Positions 28,295 to 36,562 of a DNA stretch of 64,000 bases are shown piece after piece; the first letter of the stretch is position 1; the number at the start of each line of letters is the position of its first letter. Under the pieces are notes generated by a model, which was given only the letters and a program-made list of their open reading frames with translations, was not told the origin of the DNA and did not search any database. Origin of the DNA: Pseudomonadota bacterium (lineage in GTDB: Bacteria; Pseudomonadota; Gammaproteobacteria; Burkholderiales; JABEVD01); contig JAJZTQ010000009.1 of assembly GCA_021848825.1 (NCBI GenBank), positions 1-64,000 on the forward strand. The letters are read 5' to 3'. The position numbers and the translations under genes are program-made.

Positions 28295-28936
28295 TCATCT
28301 GCTTTCTTGAGCCTTCTTCAGATCCGCCTGAATTTCAATCCTTCGCCCGGCGTCGGCCACTTCCCGGCCGCCCCTGGAGGGCGCCGCCAAAGCCTTTTTC
28401 AGGTAGGTTATGGCCTCATCGTAATGTCCGTCTTCCAGCATCAGATCGCCGTAGAAATAGTTGGGATCCATCCCGTTCGGATTCAATTTCAGGGCCTTCC
28501 CAAGGTATTCCCTTGCTTTCTCGTGATCTCCGAAGCCTATCGGCCAGCCCGGCACTTTATAATAAAGCGAGCCAAGCGTTGTGTAAATGGAGCCATCCAG
28601 CGCATTGGGATTGATTTTCTCGGCTGAAAGCAGCAGATTCCTCGCGTTCTTGGCGAGCCCGAGTGCGCCGAACCCGCCCTTCACCTTCGCCTCGGAGGCC
28701 ATCACGATCGCCTCCCATACGATGGGCTCCGCATGATCGGGATAGCGGATCGAAACGTCGTGAGCCATTCCCACGAGCGTCTCGAATGCCGACTCCTTCC
28801 TGTCTTCAGGCGTCTGGTAATTGACGATGGCCCATTCATGCTGGAGGCGGGAAATCGCTTCGTCCAGGCCCGGATCGGCATGCGCATTCGTCATGAAAAA
28901 AGCTGCCGAAAAAAATGCAAACTTGAAGTAGTTCAT
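28295..28936 (-). CDS. Periplasmic TPR-repeat protein
   Basis: The 213-aa precursor has a signal peptide (cut after NAHA, about residue 20) and two or three TPR-like repeats (NALDGSIYTTLGSLYYKVPG; AREYLGKALKLNPNG; YDEAITYLKKAL). Such proteins scaffold partners; the partner is unknown. The start at 28936 has GAGGAA upstream. It lies 4 bp before the response regulator gene, so it may be functionally linked to the two-component system. Confidence 0.82.
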   Translation of the reverse strand: MNYFKFAFFSAAFFMTNAHADPGLDEAISRLQHEWAIVNYQTPEDRKESAFETLVGMAHDVSIRYPDHAEPIVWEAIVMASEAKVKGGFGALGLAKNARNLLLSAEKINPNALDGSIYTTLGSLYYKVPGWPIGFGDHEKAREYLGKALKLNPNGMDPNYFYGDLMLEDGHYDEAITYLKKALAAPSRGGREVADAGRRIEIQADLKKAQESR

Positions 28937-29351
28937 TTCGCCATTCCTCGCTAACATTTAAACAATCCCCCTTCCTTGATTGTTTTCATCCTGGGCCCAG
29001 GAGCGCCGCAGCATCCTCGTTTGTCGCGGCGCGCTGCACGCCCTCGGCTCTCGAAGCCATCATCGTGTCGGAAACCCGCAAATTTGCCAGAAATATCCTA
29101 TCACAGGCGAGCTCACCTTGAGCTGTTTGACAGGATATCGTCGAAATGCACGGGGATCTTTTCGACATCCAACTTTGTCGCCCCTTCACGCCGCGCTTTA
29201 TCGGGACTGAGGCATGGACCGCACGCAACGGAGGGCAACTGAACATGACACGCTGAAATTCCCGAAAAGGCCTTGAGCATCGCCTGATCCCGCTGCCTGG
29301 ATTCGAATAGCTTATTCATGCTGGCTTAAGGATTTCTTATGATTCTGAATG
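28937..29351. other. 400-bp region without a confident gene
   Basis: It holds a weak 8-bp inverted repeat (28960-28967 with 28978-28985), perhaps part of the TPR promoter region. A 68-codon minus-strand frame (29113-29319) has two cysteine clusters (including ACGPC), but no ribosome site and no family. I see no RNA gene. Confidence 0.4.
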
Positions 29352-29352
29352 T

Positions 29353-29388
29353 AAAAAAGCCCCCCTCTTCGGAAGAGGGGGGCTTTTT
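29353..29388 (-). terminator. Strong bidirectional intrinsic terminator
   Basis: A 12-bp G+C-rich stem (29359-29370 with 29372-29383) is flanked by an A-run (29353-29358) and a T-run (29384-29388), so it works on both strands. It lies 13 bp after the stop of the minus-strand desaturase gene. Confidence 0.92.
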
Positions 29389-29401
29389 GGCAGGATCCTT
29401 T

Positions 29402-30475
29402 TCAGGCGGCCTTTCTCAGCATGGGATTGAGATGGAGCACGGCTGCCTCGCGGAAGCTGTACCAGATTTTCTTCTCGTAATCGTAGAGCTGGCAGCGCTT
29501 GAAAATCCCGACAACCGTGGAGAACCTGAAGCGGTATTCGTGGATATACTGGCCATACTCCCGCTTGATGTCGCGATACGCTTTCTTCAGGTGGTAGAAG
29601 GGAATCCTGTTGTCCACATGATGAGGGATATGAATCATGATGTTGTGGATCAGCACTTCGCTCAATGCGGAACAGCGCACGATCGTGCTGCAGTAGACCT
29701 GCCCGATGGTGTTGCTCCATTCATTGCGCTGGTCGAAATAGGGAATATCGGGGTGGGTGTGATGCAGGAAAACGAAAAGCGCGATGAAATAATTGAAAAC
29801 CACGAAAGGCAGGATCACGGCCGACACCACACCCCATATTCCGCCTGCATAACGGTAGGCCAGCGCCGAATAGGCCATGAAGAAGATCAGCGTGAGCACC
29901 TTGGAAATCGAGAACAGATGCCTGTCCCTCAGGTTGTGATCGGGCTTGAAGCGAACCATGCCCGCCCACCAGACGCGCAGCAGGTAATGCAGCGCACAGG
30001 TATAGGGGCTCCTTTCCATGCGGTAGACGAAGCGCTGGAATGCGGATTTTGAAGCATATTCCGCCGGGGTCAGGGGGCGCCAGATCCAGTCTATGGGCGT
30101 GAAGGAAGTGAATCCGTGATGCACCTTGTTGTGTCCATAGGACCACAGCCTGTACATGTTGAGCGAAGGCAGCATGAAGAGCGTCCCCAGGATTTCCGAC
30201 ACACGCTTGCTCTTGAAGAGGGTGCCGTGCGCCGCATCATGCGCCCAGACAAACATGAAAGCCACAGAGCAGCCTGCGAGAAGGCCGAAAAGGAGTTTGG
30301 CCAGCAAGGCATGGCTGAGAAAAACGCCGCTTATCGACCCGAGATAAAGCGAAAGATCAAATGCATACCAGAAGAGCGCACGAAGCGTCGAGCGATTGTA
30401 ACACTCAGGCGAAATCGCCTGCCTCACCGCCTGAAGCTTGACGTCGTGCAATTCCCTGTAGGATGGAAGGCTCAT
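29402..30475 (-). CDS. Membrane fatty acid desaturase
   Basis: The 357-aa protein has the three histidine boxes of membrane di-iron desaturases: HDAAH (79-83), HNKVHH (115-120) and HIPHH (about 285), with four or more membrane helices between them. It would insert a double bond into acyl chains, using oxygen; related hydroxylases cannot be excluded. The start at 30475 has GAGGAAA upstream; a TTG at 30487 is less likely. A perfect FNR box lies about 95 bp upstream, and a TATCAT (30541-30536) puts that box near -41 for this gene too, suggesting oxygen-responsive control of an oxygen-using enzyme. Confidence 0.88.
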   Translation of the reverse strand: MSLPSYRELHDVKLQAVRQAISPECYNRSTLRALFWYAFDLSLYLGSISGVFLSHALLAKLLFGLLAGCSVAFMFVWAHDAAHGTLFKSKRVSEILGTLFMLPSLNMYRLWSYGHNKVHHGFTSFTPIDWIWRPLTPAEYASKSAFQRFVYRMERSPYTCALHYLLRVWWAGMVRFKPDHNLRDRHLFSISKVLTLIFFMAYSALAYRYAGGIWGVVSAVILPFVVFNYFIALFVFLHHTHPDIPYFDQRNEWSNTIGQVYCSTIVRCSALSEVLIHNIMIHIPHHVDNRIPFYHLKKAYRDIKREYGQYIHEYRFRFSTVVGIFKRCQLYDYEKKIWYSFREAAVLHLNPMLRKAA

Positions 30476-30562
30476 GTATTTCCTCAAAAAACTTAAAAAA
30501 ACTCGGTAGTTACGTAATAACTGAATGATAACGGAATGATATCACGAATTCGAGCATTTCTT

Positions 30563-30576
30563 TTGATCCAGATCAA
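30563..30576. promoter_or_regulatory. Perfect FNR box between desaturase and a candidate small RNA
   Basis: TTGATCCAGATCAA matches the FNR consensus TTGAT-N4-ATCAA at all ten positions. On the plus strand a -10 (TAGAAT, 30598-30603) puts its centre at -41.5 from a start near 30611, the class II activator spacing. On the minus strand a TATCAT (30541-30536) gives about -41 for the desaturase. An FNR with all cysteine ligands is encoded in the same window. Confidence 0.85.
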
Positions 30577-30610
30577 ATCGCAAATTTTGACGAACGGTAG
30601 AATGGTCTCT

Positions 30611-30712
30611 GTCGCAACGGTGTATGCAGGCATGATCGGTGCGGGTTCAAAGGTTGCTCCGTTCCACGCCATTTCCCGCTTCGAGCCATAGCGGGAATGG
30701 CGTGTTTTTTTT
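30611..30712 (+). ncRNA. Candidate FNR-activated small RNA, about 100 nt
   Basis: The predicted transcript starts at the -10/FNR box pair (start near 30611) and ends at a strong intrinsic terminator (30666-30712). No open frame with a ribosome site lies inside. The first 55 nt are mostly unpaired apart from a possible GCAAC/GTTGC pairing (30614-30618 with 30653-30657), leaving room for base-pairing with mRNAs. FNR-dependent small RNAs are known (FnrS in E. coli, AniS in Neisseria), but I see no sequence likeness to them. Transcription is inferred. Confidence 0.6.
30666..30712 (+). terminator. Intrinsic terminator of the candidate small RNA
   Basis: A 14-bp stem (30666-30680, one bulged T, with 30690-30703) and a 9-nt loop are followed by eight Ts (30705-30712). 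No protein gene precedes it on this strand, which is what suggests a stand-alone short transcript. Confidence 0.9.
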
Positions 30713-30861
30713 GACATGGCCTTGATCGTCCTTGCAGCGTTGCATTTTTGCGACAGTTTTTTAAAACCATTTTAACAGTGTGGTTTAAGGTGCTAGATTT
30801 TAAATGGCTGTCGATCAAGGCAGTCGGAACCAGAAACCAGTCCTTTCTCAAGGAGAAATAC

Positions 30862-31698
30862 ATGAAAAAAACTATTATTGCCGCAATGCTTTCCTTTCCT
30901 TTCTGCGCCAACGCAGCCGTCACCAACATCGACGGCCAGGCTGGCGGCGGAATCGTTCCCTGGGCGCTGCTTTCCTCAGGCCCGACTGTGGCGTACACCC
31001 ATATCGAGACCCAGAATCTCGGCATCAACAGCCTGGCGATCAACACCAGCTTCGCCAACCGGGTTGAAGTATCTTATGCGCGCAACATGCTGAACGACAA
31101 TGGCTCGGCTCTCGGCAACAGCAACAATACGGACAATGTCGACAATTTCGGCATCAAGGTGAAGATCAACGACATGAGCGACTCCATGCCCCAGTTCGCC
31201 GTGGGCGCCGTGTACAAAAAGGTTTCGGGCAATCTCTACGACAACGTGCTGAGCCCCGCACTCGGCGTCAACAATTCGTCGACCGATCTCTATGGCGCAG
31301 CCAGCAAGATCGTCAATATAGGCGGCAAGAACGTGCTGCTCAACGGCGTGCTGCGCGCGACGAAAGCCGACGAACTGGGCCTCCTCGGATTCGGCGGCGG
31401 AAGCACCCCCGGCGCACCGAGTGGATACAAGATCGTGCCTGAAGTGTCGGCCGAAGTTTTTGCGGCAGCCAATGTCGTGGTGGGCGCGGAATACCGCAAG
31501 ATGCCGAATTTCTCCGTAGCCGGGGCGACGGATGGCATCCTGCATCCCAATTCCGCTTATGATTTCCACGTCGTCTATGTCGCGAACAAGACCTTCACCT
31601 TGACGGCGGCTTATGCCAACCTCGGAGAAGTCGCACCGGCAGTCAACGGCACGAACAGGCAGAACGGCCTTTTCCTTCAAGGGCAGGTGAATTTCTGA
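30862..31698 (+). CDS. DUF3034-type outer-membrane protein
   Basis: The 278-aa precursor has a signal peptide (cut after CANA, residue 19) and many short alternating strands ending in a C-terminal phenylalanine (QGQVNF), as for an outer-membrane barrel. It matches the general pattern of DUF3034 proteins, whose role is unknown. AGGAG lies six bases before the start. It stands alone, preceded by an A+T-rich promoter region and followed by a strong terminator. Confidence 0.8.
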   Translation: MKKTIIAAMLSFPFCANAAVTNIDGQAGGGIVPWALLSSGPTVAYTHIETQNLGINSLAINTSFANRVEVSYARNMLNDNGSALGNSNNTDNVDNFGIKVKINDMSDSMPQFAVGAVYKKVSGNLYDNVLSPALGVNNSSTDLYGAASKIVNIGGKNVLLNGVLRATKADELGLLGFGGGSTPGAPSGYKIVPEVSAEVFAAANVVVGAEYRKMPNFSVAGATDGILHPNSAYDFHVVYVANKTFTLTAAYANLGEVAPAVNGTNRQNGLFLQGQVNF

Positions 31699-31718
31699 GC
31701 TGAAAATTCCTGAATTGC

Positions 31719-31754
31719 AGGCCATTCCGGGCAAAGCCCGGAATGGCCTTTTTT
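31719..31754 (+). terminator. Intrinsic terminator of the DUF3034 gene
   Basis: A perfect 14-bp stem (31719-31732 with 31736-31749), a 3-nt loop and a T-run make a textbook terminator. Before the MITE inserted right next to it, it would also have ended within a few bases of the convergent 51-aa gene. Confidence 0.93.
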
Positions 31755-31755
31755 A

Positions 31756-32048
31756 GGGCGTGTTAACTCTATTGTCACATTTGCGACGGCGGCGATTTGG
31801 GGGGAGCACATCCGCGAAGCAAGTCGCGCAGTATTGCCAGTCACTACAAGCGATTCGCGACAAAGGAGGGCGCCCAAATCACCCCGTCCCATACTGGTTG
31901 TAAAAATACTATTGAGGGTTGGCTCTGGAAGAGCCGCGTCTGCGGTGTTGCAAGACTTGTGAATGGAATAACCATTCGCTTCATCTTGCGCCTAGCATCC
32001 ACAGCCTTCCAGAGCCAACGCAGATGCGAAAATAGAGTTAACACGCCC
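31756..32048. mobile_element. 293-bp MITE with 30-bp terminal inverted repeats and TA duplication
   Basis: The ends GGGCGTGTTAACTCTATT... are inverted repeats matching at 27 of 30 positions (31756-31785 with 32019-32048). A TA flanks each side (31754-31755 and 32049-32050). Inside are a perfect 14-bp inverted repeat (31918-31931 with 32006-32019) and a small hairpin (GGCTCT-GGA-AGAGCC). No transposase is encoded. TA target duplication suits IS630-like or some IS5-like parents; the parent is not in the window. Confidence 0.88.
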
Positions 32049-32203
32049 TAATGGAACTGCGTCATGTGGGGCGCAATGAAGAAATAGAATACCAGCGTCG
32101 CCACGATATTGAAGGCGATGATGACCCCGAATACCTTCAATCCGAGGGCCAGCCAATTCGGTCCTGTCTGCCTGGCTTCTTTCTGTTCCTGCTGTTCTTC
32201 CAT
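32048..32203 (-). CDS. 51-aa single-pass membrane protein
   Basis: The charged N-terminus (MEEQQEQKEARQ) is followed by one hydrophobic helix (about residues 18-43) and a short polar tail. GGAGGGG precedes the start, so it is very probably translated. The first two bases of its stop codon (TAG) are the TA target duplication and the third is the first base of the MITE. Function unknown. Confidence 0.75.
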   Translation of the reverse strand: MEEQQEQKEARQTGPNWLALGLKVFGVIIAFNIVATLVFYFFIAPHMTQFH

Positions 32204-32298
32204 TTCCCCTCCGCGTGACCGTAGGGGACATTATAACCCAGCTTTGTCAGCAATCGATTGCCAAGGTAGAATGAACTGATTCACCCTAGGAATTCGTC

Positions 32299-35205
32299 AT
32301 GACCCACCATCCCGCTTTCGAATGGCTTCGATCCGAGAAGATCGATTCGCTGAAACTCACTGTCGAAGAATACCGGCACAGACAAACCGGCGCACAGCAT
32401 TTTCATCTGAGCGCAGACAATCCTGAAAACGTTTTTTTCGTGGCCCTGCGCACGGTCCCCATGGATTCCACCGGGGTCGCGCATATCCTGGAGCATACCG
32501 CGCTCTGCGGAAGCGAACGCTATCCCGTTCGGGATCCCTTCTTCATGATGATCAGGCGATCGCTCAACACCTTCATGAATGCCTTCACGTCCAGCGACTG
32601 GACAGCCTATCCCTTCGCGAGCAAGAACAGGAAGGACTTCCGGAATCTGATGGAGGTCTATCTCGACGCGGTGTTCTTTTCCCGCCTGGACGAACTGGAT
32701 TTCGCCCAGGAAGGGCATCGCGTCGAATTCGAAAAGCAGAATGATGCGACGAGCGATCTCGTGTTCAAGGGCGTCGTCTACAACGAGATGAAAGGGGCGA
32801 TGAGCTCCCCCGCGAATGCGCTCTGGCATACGCTTTGCAGGTATCTCTTCCCGACTTCCACCTATCATTACAACAGCGGCGGCGATCCCGAGGCCATACC
32901 GGACCTCACCCACGATGCGCTCAAGCATTTCTACAGAACCCACTACCATCCTTCCAACTCCGTCTTCATGACCTACGGCGACATCCCGGCCTATGAGCAT
33001 CACAGGCTCATGGACGAGCAGGCGCTTTGCCGCTTCGACAAACTGGAAGAACAGATCGCTGTCCGGGACGAGAAGCGCTACTGTGCCCAGGTGACCGTCG
33101 AGGAAAGCTATGCATTCGACGAGACGGAGGGCAAGACTCATGTCGTGATGGCATGGCTGCTCGGCAAGAGCACAGATCTCAAGGCGCTGTTGAAGGCCCA
33201 TCTTCTGTCCAGCGTCCTGCTTGAAAACGGCGCCTCTCCGCTCAGGCACGCGCTCGAGACGACAGAGTTGGGATCCGCGCCTTCCCCGCTTTGCGGGCTG
33301 GAAGACTCGAACAGGGAAATCAGCTTCATCTGCGGCCTCGAGGGCTCGGAACCTGGAAATTCGGAAGCGACCGAGGCACTCATTCTTTCGGTATTGAACG
33401 AGGTCGCTGAAAAGGGAGTGCCATTCGAGAGCATAGAAGCGGCGCTCCACCAGATCGAACTCTCCCAGCGGGAAATCAGCGGAGACGGTCATCCATATGG
33501 ATTGCAGCTGATCCTTCACGCCCTTCCCCAGGCGATACACAGGGGGGATCCCGTATCCGCGCTGAATATCGACCCGGTACTGGAAGAACTCAGGCAGGAA
33601 ATAAGGGATCCTGATTTCATCAAGCGGCTGGTCCGCGAATCCCTGCTTGAGAACGAACACAGGGTGAGGCTGACTCTGAAGCCGGACAGCAAACTGAGCG
33701 AGAAGCGCAGCCTTCTGGAAAAGGCCAGGCTTGCCGAAATGAGATCCAGCATGTCCGAAGAAGCAAAAAAGGCCGTGATCGATCAGGCCGAGGCCCTCGC
33801 CGAACGCCAGGCCAGGCAGGACGATCCCGAGATCCTGCCCAAGGTGGGACTGGAAGACATCCCTGAAAAGATTTCGATTCCCGAAGGCGAAAGTGCAAAG
33901 GCAGGGAGCCTTCCTGCGACATTCTTCGAGCAGGGAACGAACGGGCTCGTCTACCAGCAGATCGTGGCAGACCTGCCTGATCTCGACGGGTCTTCGCTGG
34001 ACCTGCTGCCCTATTACACATCCTGCCTGACCGAGCTTGGCTGCGGCGGCAGAAACTACCTCGAAACCCAGGCCCTGCAATCCGCCGTCACAGGGGGAAT
34101 CCACGCCTACACTTCGATGAGGGGGAAAATCGACGACGAACAGGCCGTGAAAGGTTATTTCGTTCTTTCAGGCAAGGCGCTCTCCAGAAATCTGACCAAG
34201 CTTTCCGCCCTGATGAAGGAAACGCTGGAGACCGCGAGATTCGACGAAAAGAACAGGATCAGGGAGATCATCGCGCAGGAACGGGCCAGCCGGGAACAGA
34301 GCGTCACAGGCCAGGGACACAGCCTCGCCATGACGGCCGCATCCAGCGGCATGAGTCCTGCGGCGATGACCATGCACAGGCTGAACGGCCTTGCCGGCAT
34401 CAGATCGCTCAAGGGTCTCGACGATGCCCTAGACGAGCCGGGAAAGCTGGATGAAGTCGCATCGCTGTTTTCGAAAATCCATGAATCGATACGGAGTGCG
34501 CCCTGGCAGCTTCTGGTGATCGGGGAAGGGGAAAAGCGCAATGAGCTGATGCGCGACCTGGACGAGAAATGGAAGGAAGAGGGGCCGTCACTCGCCTTCT
34601 CGCCCTTCTCGCCCCCTCCTTCAAGAAGACAGGTGAAAGAACTCTGGATCGCCAACACCCAGGTCAACTTCTGCGCAAAAGCCTATCCCACCGTGCCGAC
34701 CGAACATCCTCATGCCGCGCCCCTGGCTGTGCTGGGCGGATTCCTGAGGAACGGATTCCTGCACCGGGCGATCAGGGAACAGGGCGGGGCCTATGGCGGC
34801 GGGGCGGGTCAGGATTCCGACAATGCAGCCTTCCGATTCTTCTCCTACCGGGATCCCAGGCTCGTCGAAACGCTTGACGATTTCGACAGGTCTGTACAAT
34901 GGCTGCTCACCGAAAAGCATGAAAGCCGTGCGCTAGAGGAAGCGATACTCGGCGTCATCGGCAGCCTCGACAAGCCCGGGTCCCCTGCAGGGGAAGCCAA
35001 GCATGCCTTCCACAATGCCCTTTTCGGCAGAACTGCCGAAAAGCGTCAGCGCTTCAGGGAGCGCGTCCTGAAGGTGACGATCGAAGATCTCGTCGAAGTC
35101 GGCAAGGCCTACCTCTTGCCTGAAAAAGCGAGCGTCGCGGTCATCACCAGTCAGGCGAAATTCGATGAAACAGGCGATCTCGGGCTGGAGATATTCAGGC
35201 TTTGA
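32299..35205 (+). CDS. PreP-like M16C metallopeptidase
   Basis: The 968-aa protein has the inverted zinc motif HILEH (H62, E65, H66) and the full two-half M16C architecture, with the R/Y pair region late (GAYGGGAGQDS). Eukaryotic PreP degrades cleaved presequences; bacterial relatives degrade free peptides in the cytoplasm. There is no signal peptide. Its end overlaps the convergent exonuclease I gene by 11 bp. Confidence 0.93.
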   Translation: MTHHPAFEWLRSEKIDSLKLTVEEYRHRQTGAQHFHLSADNPENVFFVALRTVPMDSTGVAHILEHTALCGSERYPVRDPFFMMIRRSLNTFMNAFTSSDWTAYPFASKNRKDFRNLMEVYLDAVFFSRLDELDFAQEGHRVEFEKQNDATSDLVFKGVVYNEMKGAMSSPANALWHTLCRYLFPTSTYHYNSGGDPEAIPDLTHDALKHFYRTHYHPSNSVFMTYGDIPAYEHHRLMDEQALCRFDKLEEQIAVRDEKRYCAQVTVEESYAFDETEGKTHVVMAWLLGKSTDLKALLKAHLLSSVLLENGASPLRHALETTELGSAPSPLCGLEDSNREISFICGLEGSEPGNSEATEALILSVLNEVAEKGVPFESIEAALHQIELSQREISGDGHPYGLQLILHALPQAIHRGDPVSALNIDPVLEELRQEIRDPDFIKRLVRESLLENEHRVRLTLKPDSKLSEKRSLLEKARLAEMRSSMSEEAKKAVIDQAEALAERQARQDDPEILPKVGLEDIPEKISIPEGESAKAGSLPATFFEQGTNGLVYQQIVADLPDLDGSSLDLLPYYTSCLTELGCGGRNYLETQALQSAVTGGIHAYTSMRGKIDDEQAVKGYFVLSGKALSRNLTKLSALMKETLETARFDEKNRIREIIAQERASREQSVTGQGHSLAMTAASSGMSPAAMTMHRLNGLAGIRSLKGLDDALDEPGKLDEVASLFSKIHESIRSAPWQLLVIGEGEKRNELMRDLDEKWKEEGPSLAFSPFSPPPSRRQVKELWIANTQVNFCAKAYPTVPTEHPHAAPLAVLGGFLRNGFLHRAIREQGGAYGGGAGQDSDNAAFRFFSYRDPRLVETLDDFDRSVQWLLTEKHESRALEEAILGVIGSLDKPGSPAGEAKHAFHNALFGRTAEKRQRFRERVLKVTIEDLVEVGKAYLLPEKASVAVITSQAKFDETGDLGLEIFRL

Positions 35206-36562
35206 GGGATCTTGCCCAGGATTCCAGTTCGTCCAGGATGACCGGATCCTTCCCTTCGCTTCTCAAGACGGCCAGCCTTTCCATGTAGGCTTCAATGTCG
35301 AGGCGGCTTTCGCAGAAGGCCTTCCAGCGCATCCTTTCGGAAGCGGAAAGCGTTTCAGGATAATTCCTGGCGCGGTACCGGAAAAGCATCTCGGGAATCC
35401 TGGCGTCTTCGTATTGAAGGCCGAGATGAGCGAGCTTTTCCGGCGAAGTCGAACGGATGATCTCCATCTTCGCCCTGTCAGAATTGGAAAAGAAACCGCC
35501 GTAGAGCGCAAGATCGGGGTCCTGCAGCGACTCCCTTTCTTGTCTGGCGAACACTTCCTCCATCTTTTCTTCCAGCCCCTCTGCCTTCCTGATCATCTCC
35601 GCATGCCGATGGCAGTTCGCGATATCGATCTGCAGCCTTTCCGCGATTTCTGGCGTGAGCAGCTTTTCGGTTGCAACGATGGGACATTTGTTGAGATGGA
35701 TGGTCTTGAGCGGAATCCTCTCCGCATCGAGCGCTTCCCTGGGGGTGAAGAGCCTTCTTCTTATTTCAGCTGCGTCAAGGTTCAAAAGATCCGAGGGATC
35801 CTGCCTCAGATCGTAGACGACCACTTCGTTTCGACTCACGGTCGCAATGGGCAACACAAGCGCAGTCGAGCCGTATTCCGAAGGATACATGGAAGAGACA
35901 TGGATGACGGGCATGCCAGGAGAGAGCAGGCCTGACACACGCTTCTTTTCCCTGTACCGGTAGACATAATCGTACAGCTTCGGCTGCTTCTTCCTGACGA
36001 GCCTGGCGAGATCGATCGTCGCCCTGACATCCGACAGCGCATCATGCGCCGATTCGTGCGAAATACCGTTTGCCGCAGTCAGTTCCTCCAGCCTGAAGCT
36101 CGGCTTCCCGTCCGCACCAAGAGGCCATTCCATCCCTTCAGGCCTGAAGGCCCGCACCAGCCTCATCATGTCGATGATGTCCCATCTCGAACAGCCGTTC
36201 TGCCATTCGCGTGCATAGGGATCGAAAAAATTCCGATACAGGATGTTGCGGGTGAATTCGTCGTCGAACCTGATGCTGTTGTAGCCTACCCCGCATGTCC
36301 CTGGGTAGGCCAGCTCGCGCTCGATTTTCGAGATGAATTCCGCTTCAATCAACCCCTCCCTCTCGGCAGTCTGCGGGGTGATATGGGTCACGAGGCAGGA
36401 CTCGGGCTGAGGAAGGCTGTCGAAGGAAGGTTTGCAGTAGATGACCAGCGGCTCCCCGATGACATTCAGTTCCTCGTCTGTCCTGATGCCTGCGAACTGT
36501 GCCGGTCTGTCTCTCGCAGGATCGATGCCGAATGTTTCGTAGTCGTGCCAGTAGAGCGACAT
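35195..36562 (-). CDS. sbcB: Exodeoxyribonuclease I
   Basis: The 455-aa protein starts with the DEDDh exonuclease motif (WHDYETFGID) and carries HESAHDALSDVRAT (the D/H motif near residue 180). It degrades single-stranded DNA 3' to 5' and serves mismatch repair and recombination, fitting with mutL, recR and xseA elsewhere in the window. It lies just downstream of the cytochrome b561 gene. Confidence 0.95.
   Translation of the reverse strand: MSLYWHDYETFGIDPARDRPAQFAGIRTDEELNVIGEPLVIYCKPSFDSLPQPESCLVTHITPQTAEREGLIEAEFISKIERELAYPGTCGVGYNSIRFDDEFTRNILYRNFFDPYAREWQNGCSRWDIIDMMRLVRAFRPEGMEWPLGADGKPSFRLEELTAANGISHESAHDALSDVRATIDLARLVRKKQPKLYDYVYRYREKKRVSGLLSPGMPVIHVSSMYPSEYGSTALVLPIATVSRNEVVVYDLRQDPSDLLNLDAAEIRRRLFTPREALDAERIPLKTIHLNKCPIVATEKLLTPEIAERLQIDIANCHRHAEMIRKAEGLEEKMEEVFARQERESLQDPDLALYGGFFSNSDRAKMEIIRSTSPEKLAHLGLQYEDARIPEMLFRYRARNYPETLSASERMRWKAFCESRLDIEAYMERLAVLRSEGKDPVILDELESWARSLKA

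Noticed and set aside
29113..29319. 68-codon minus-strand frame with two cysteine clusters
   Set aside because: No ribosome site, no recognisable family and no operon partner; kept only as a note on the intergenic region.
30573..31058. 161-aa minus-strand frame across the small RNA and the DUF3034 5' end
   Set aside because: It is the reverse of a well-supported gene and terminator, with no family or ribosome site.
31797..32051. 84-aa plus-strand frame and overlapping minus frames inside the MITE
   Set aside because: They lie wholly within a non-autonomous element, have no ribosome site and differ from any transposase I know; more likely chance frames.
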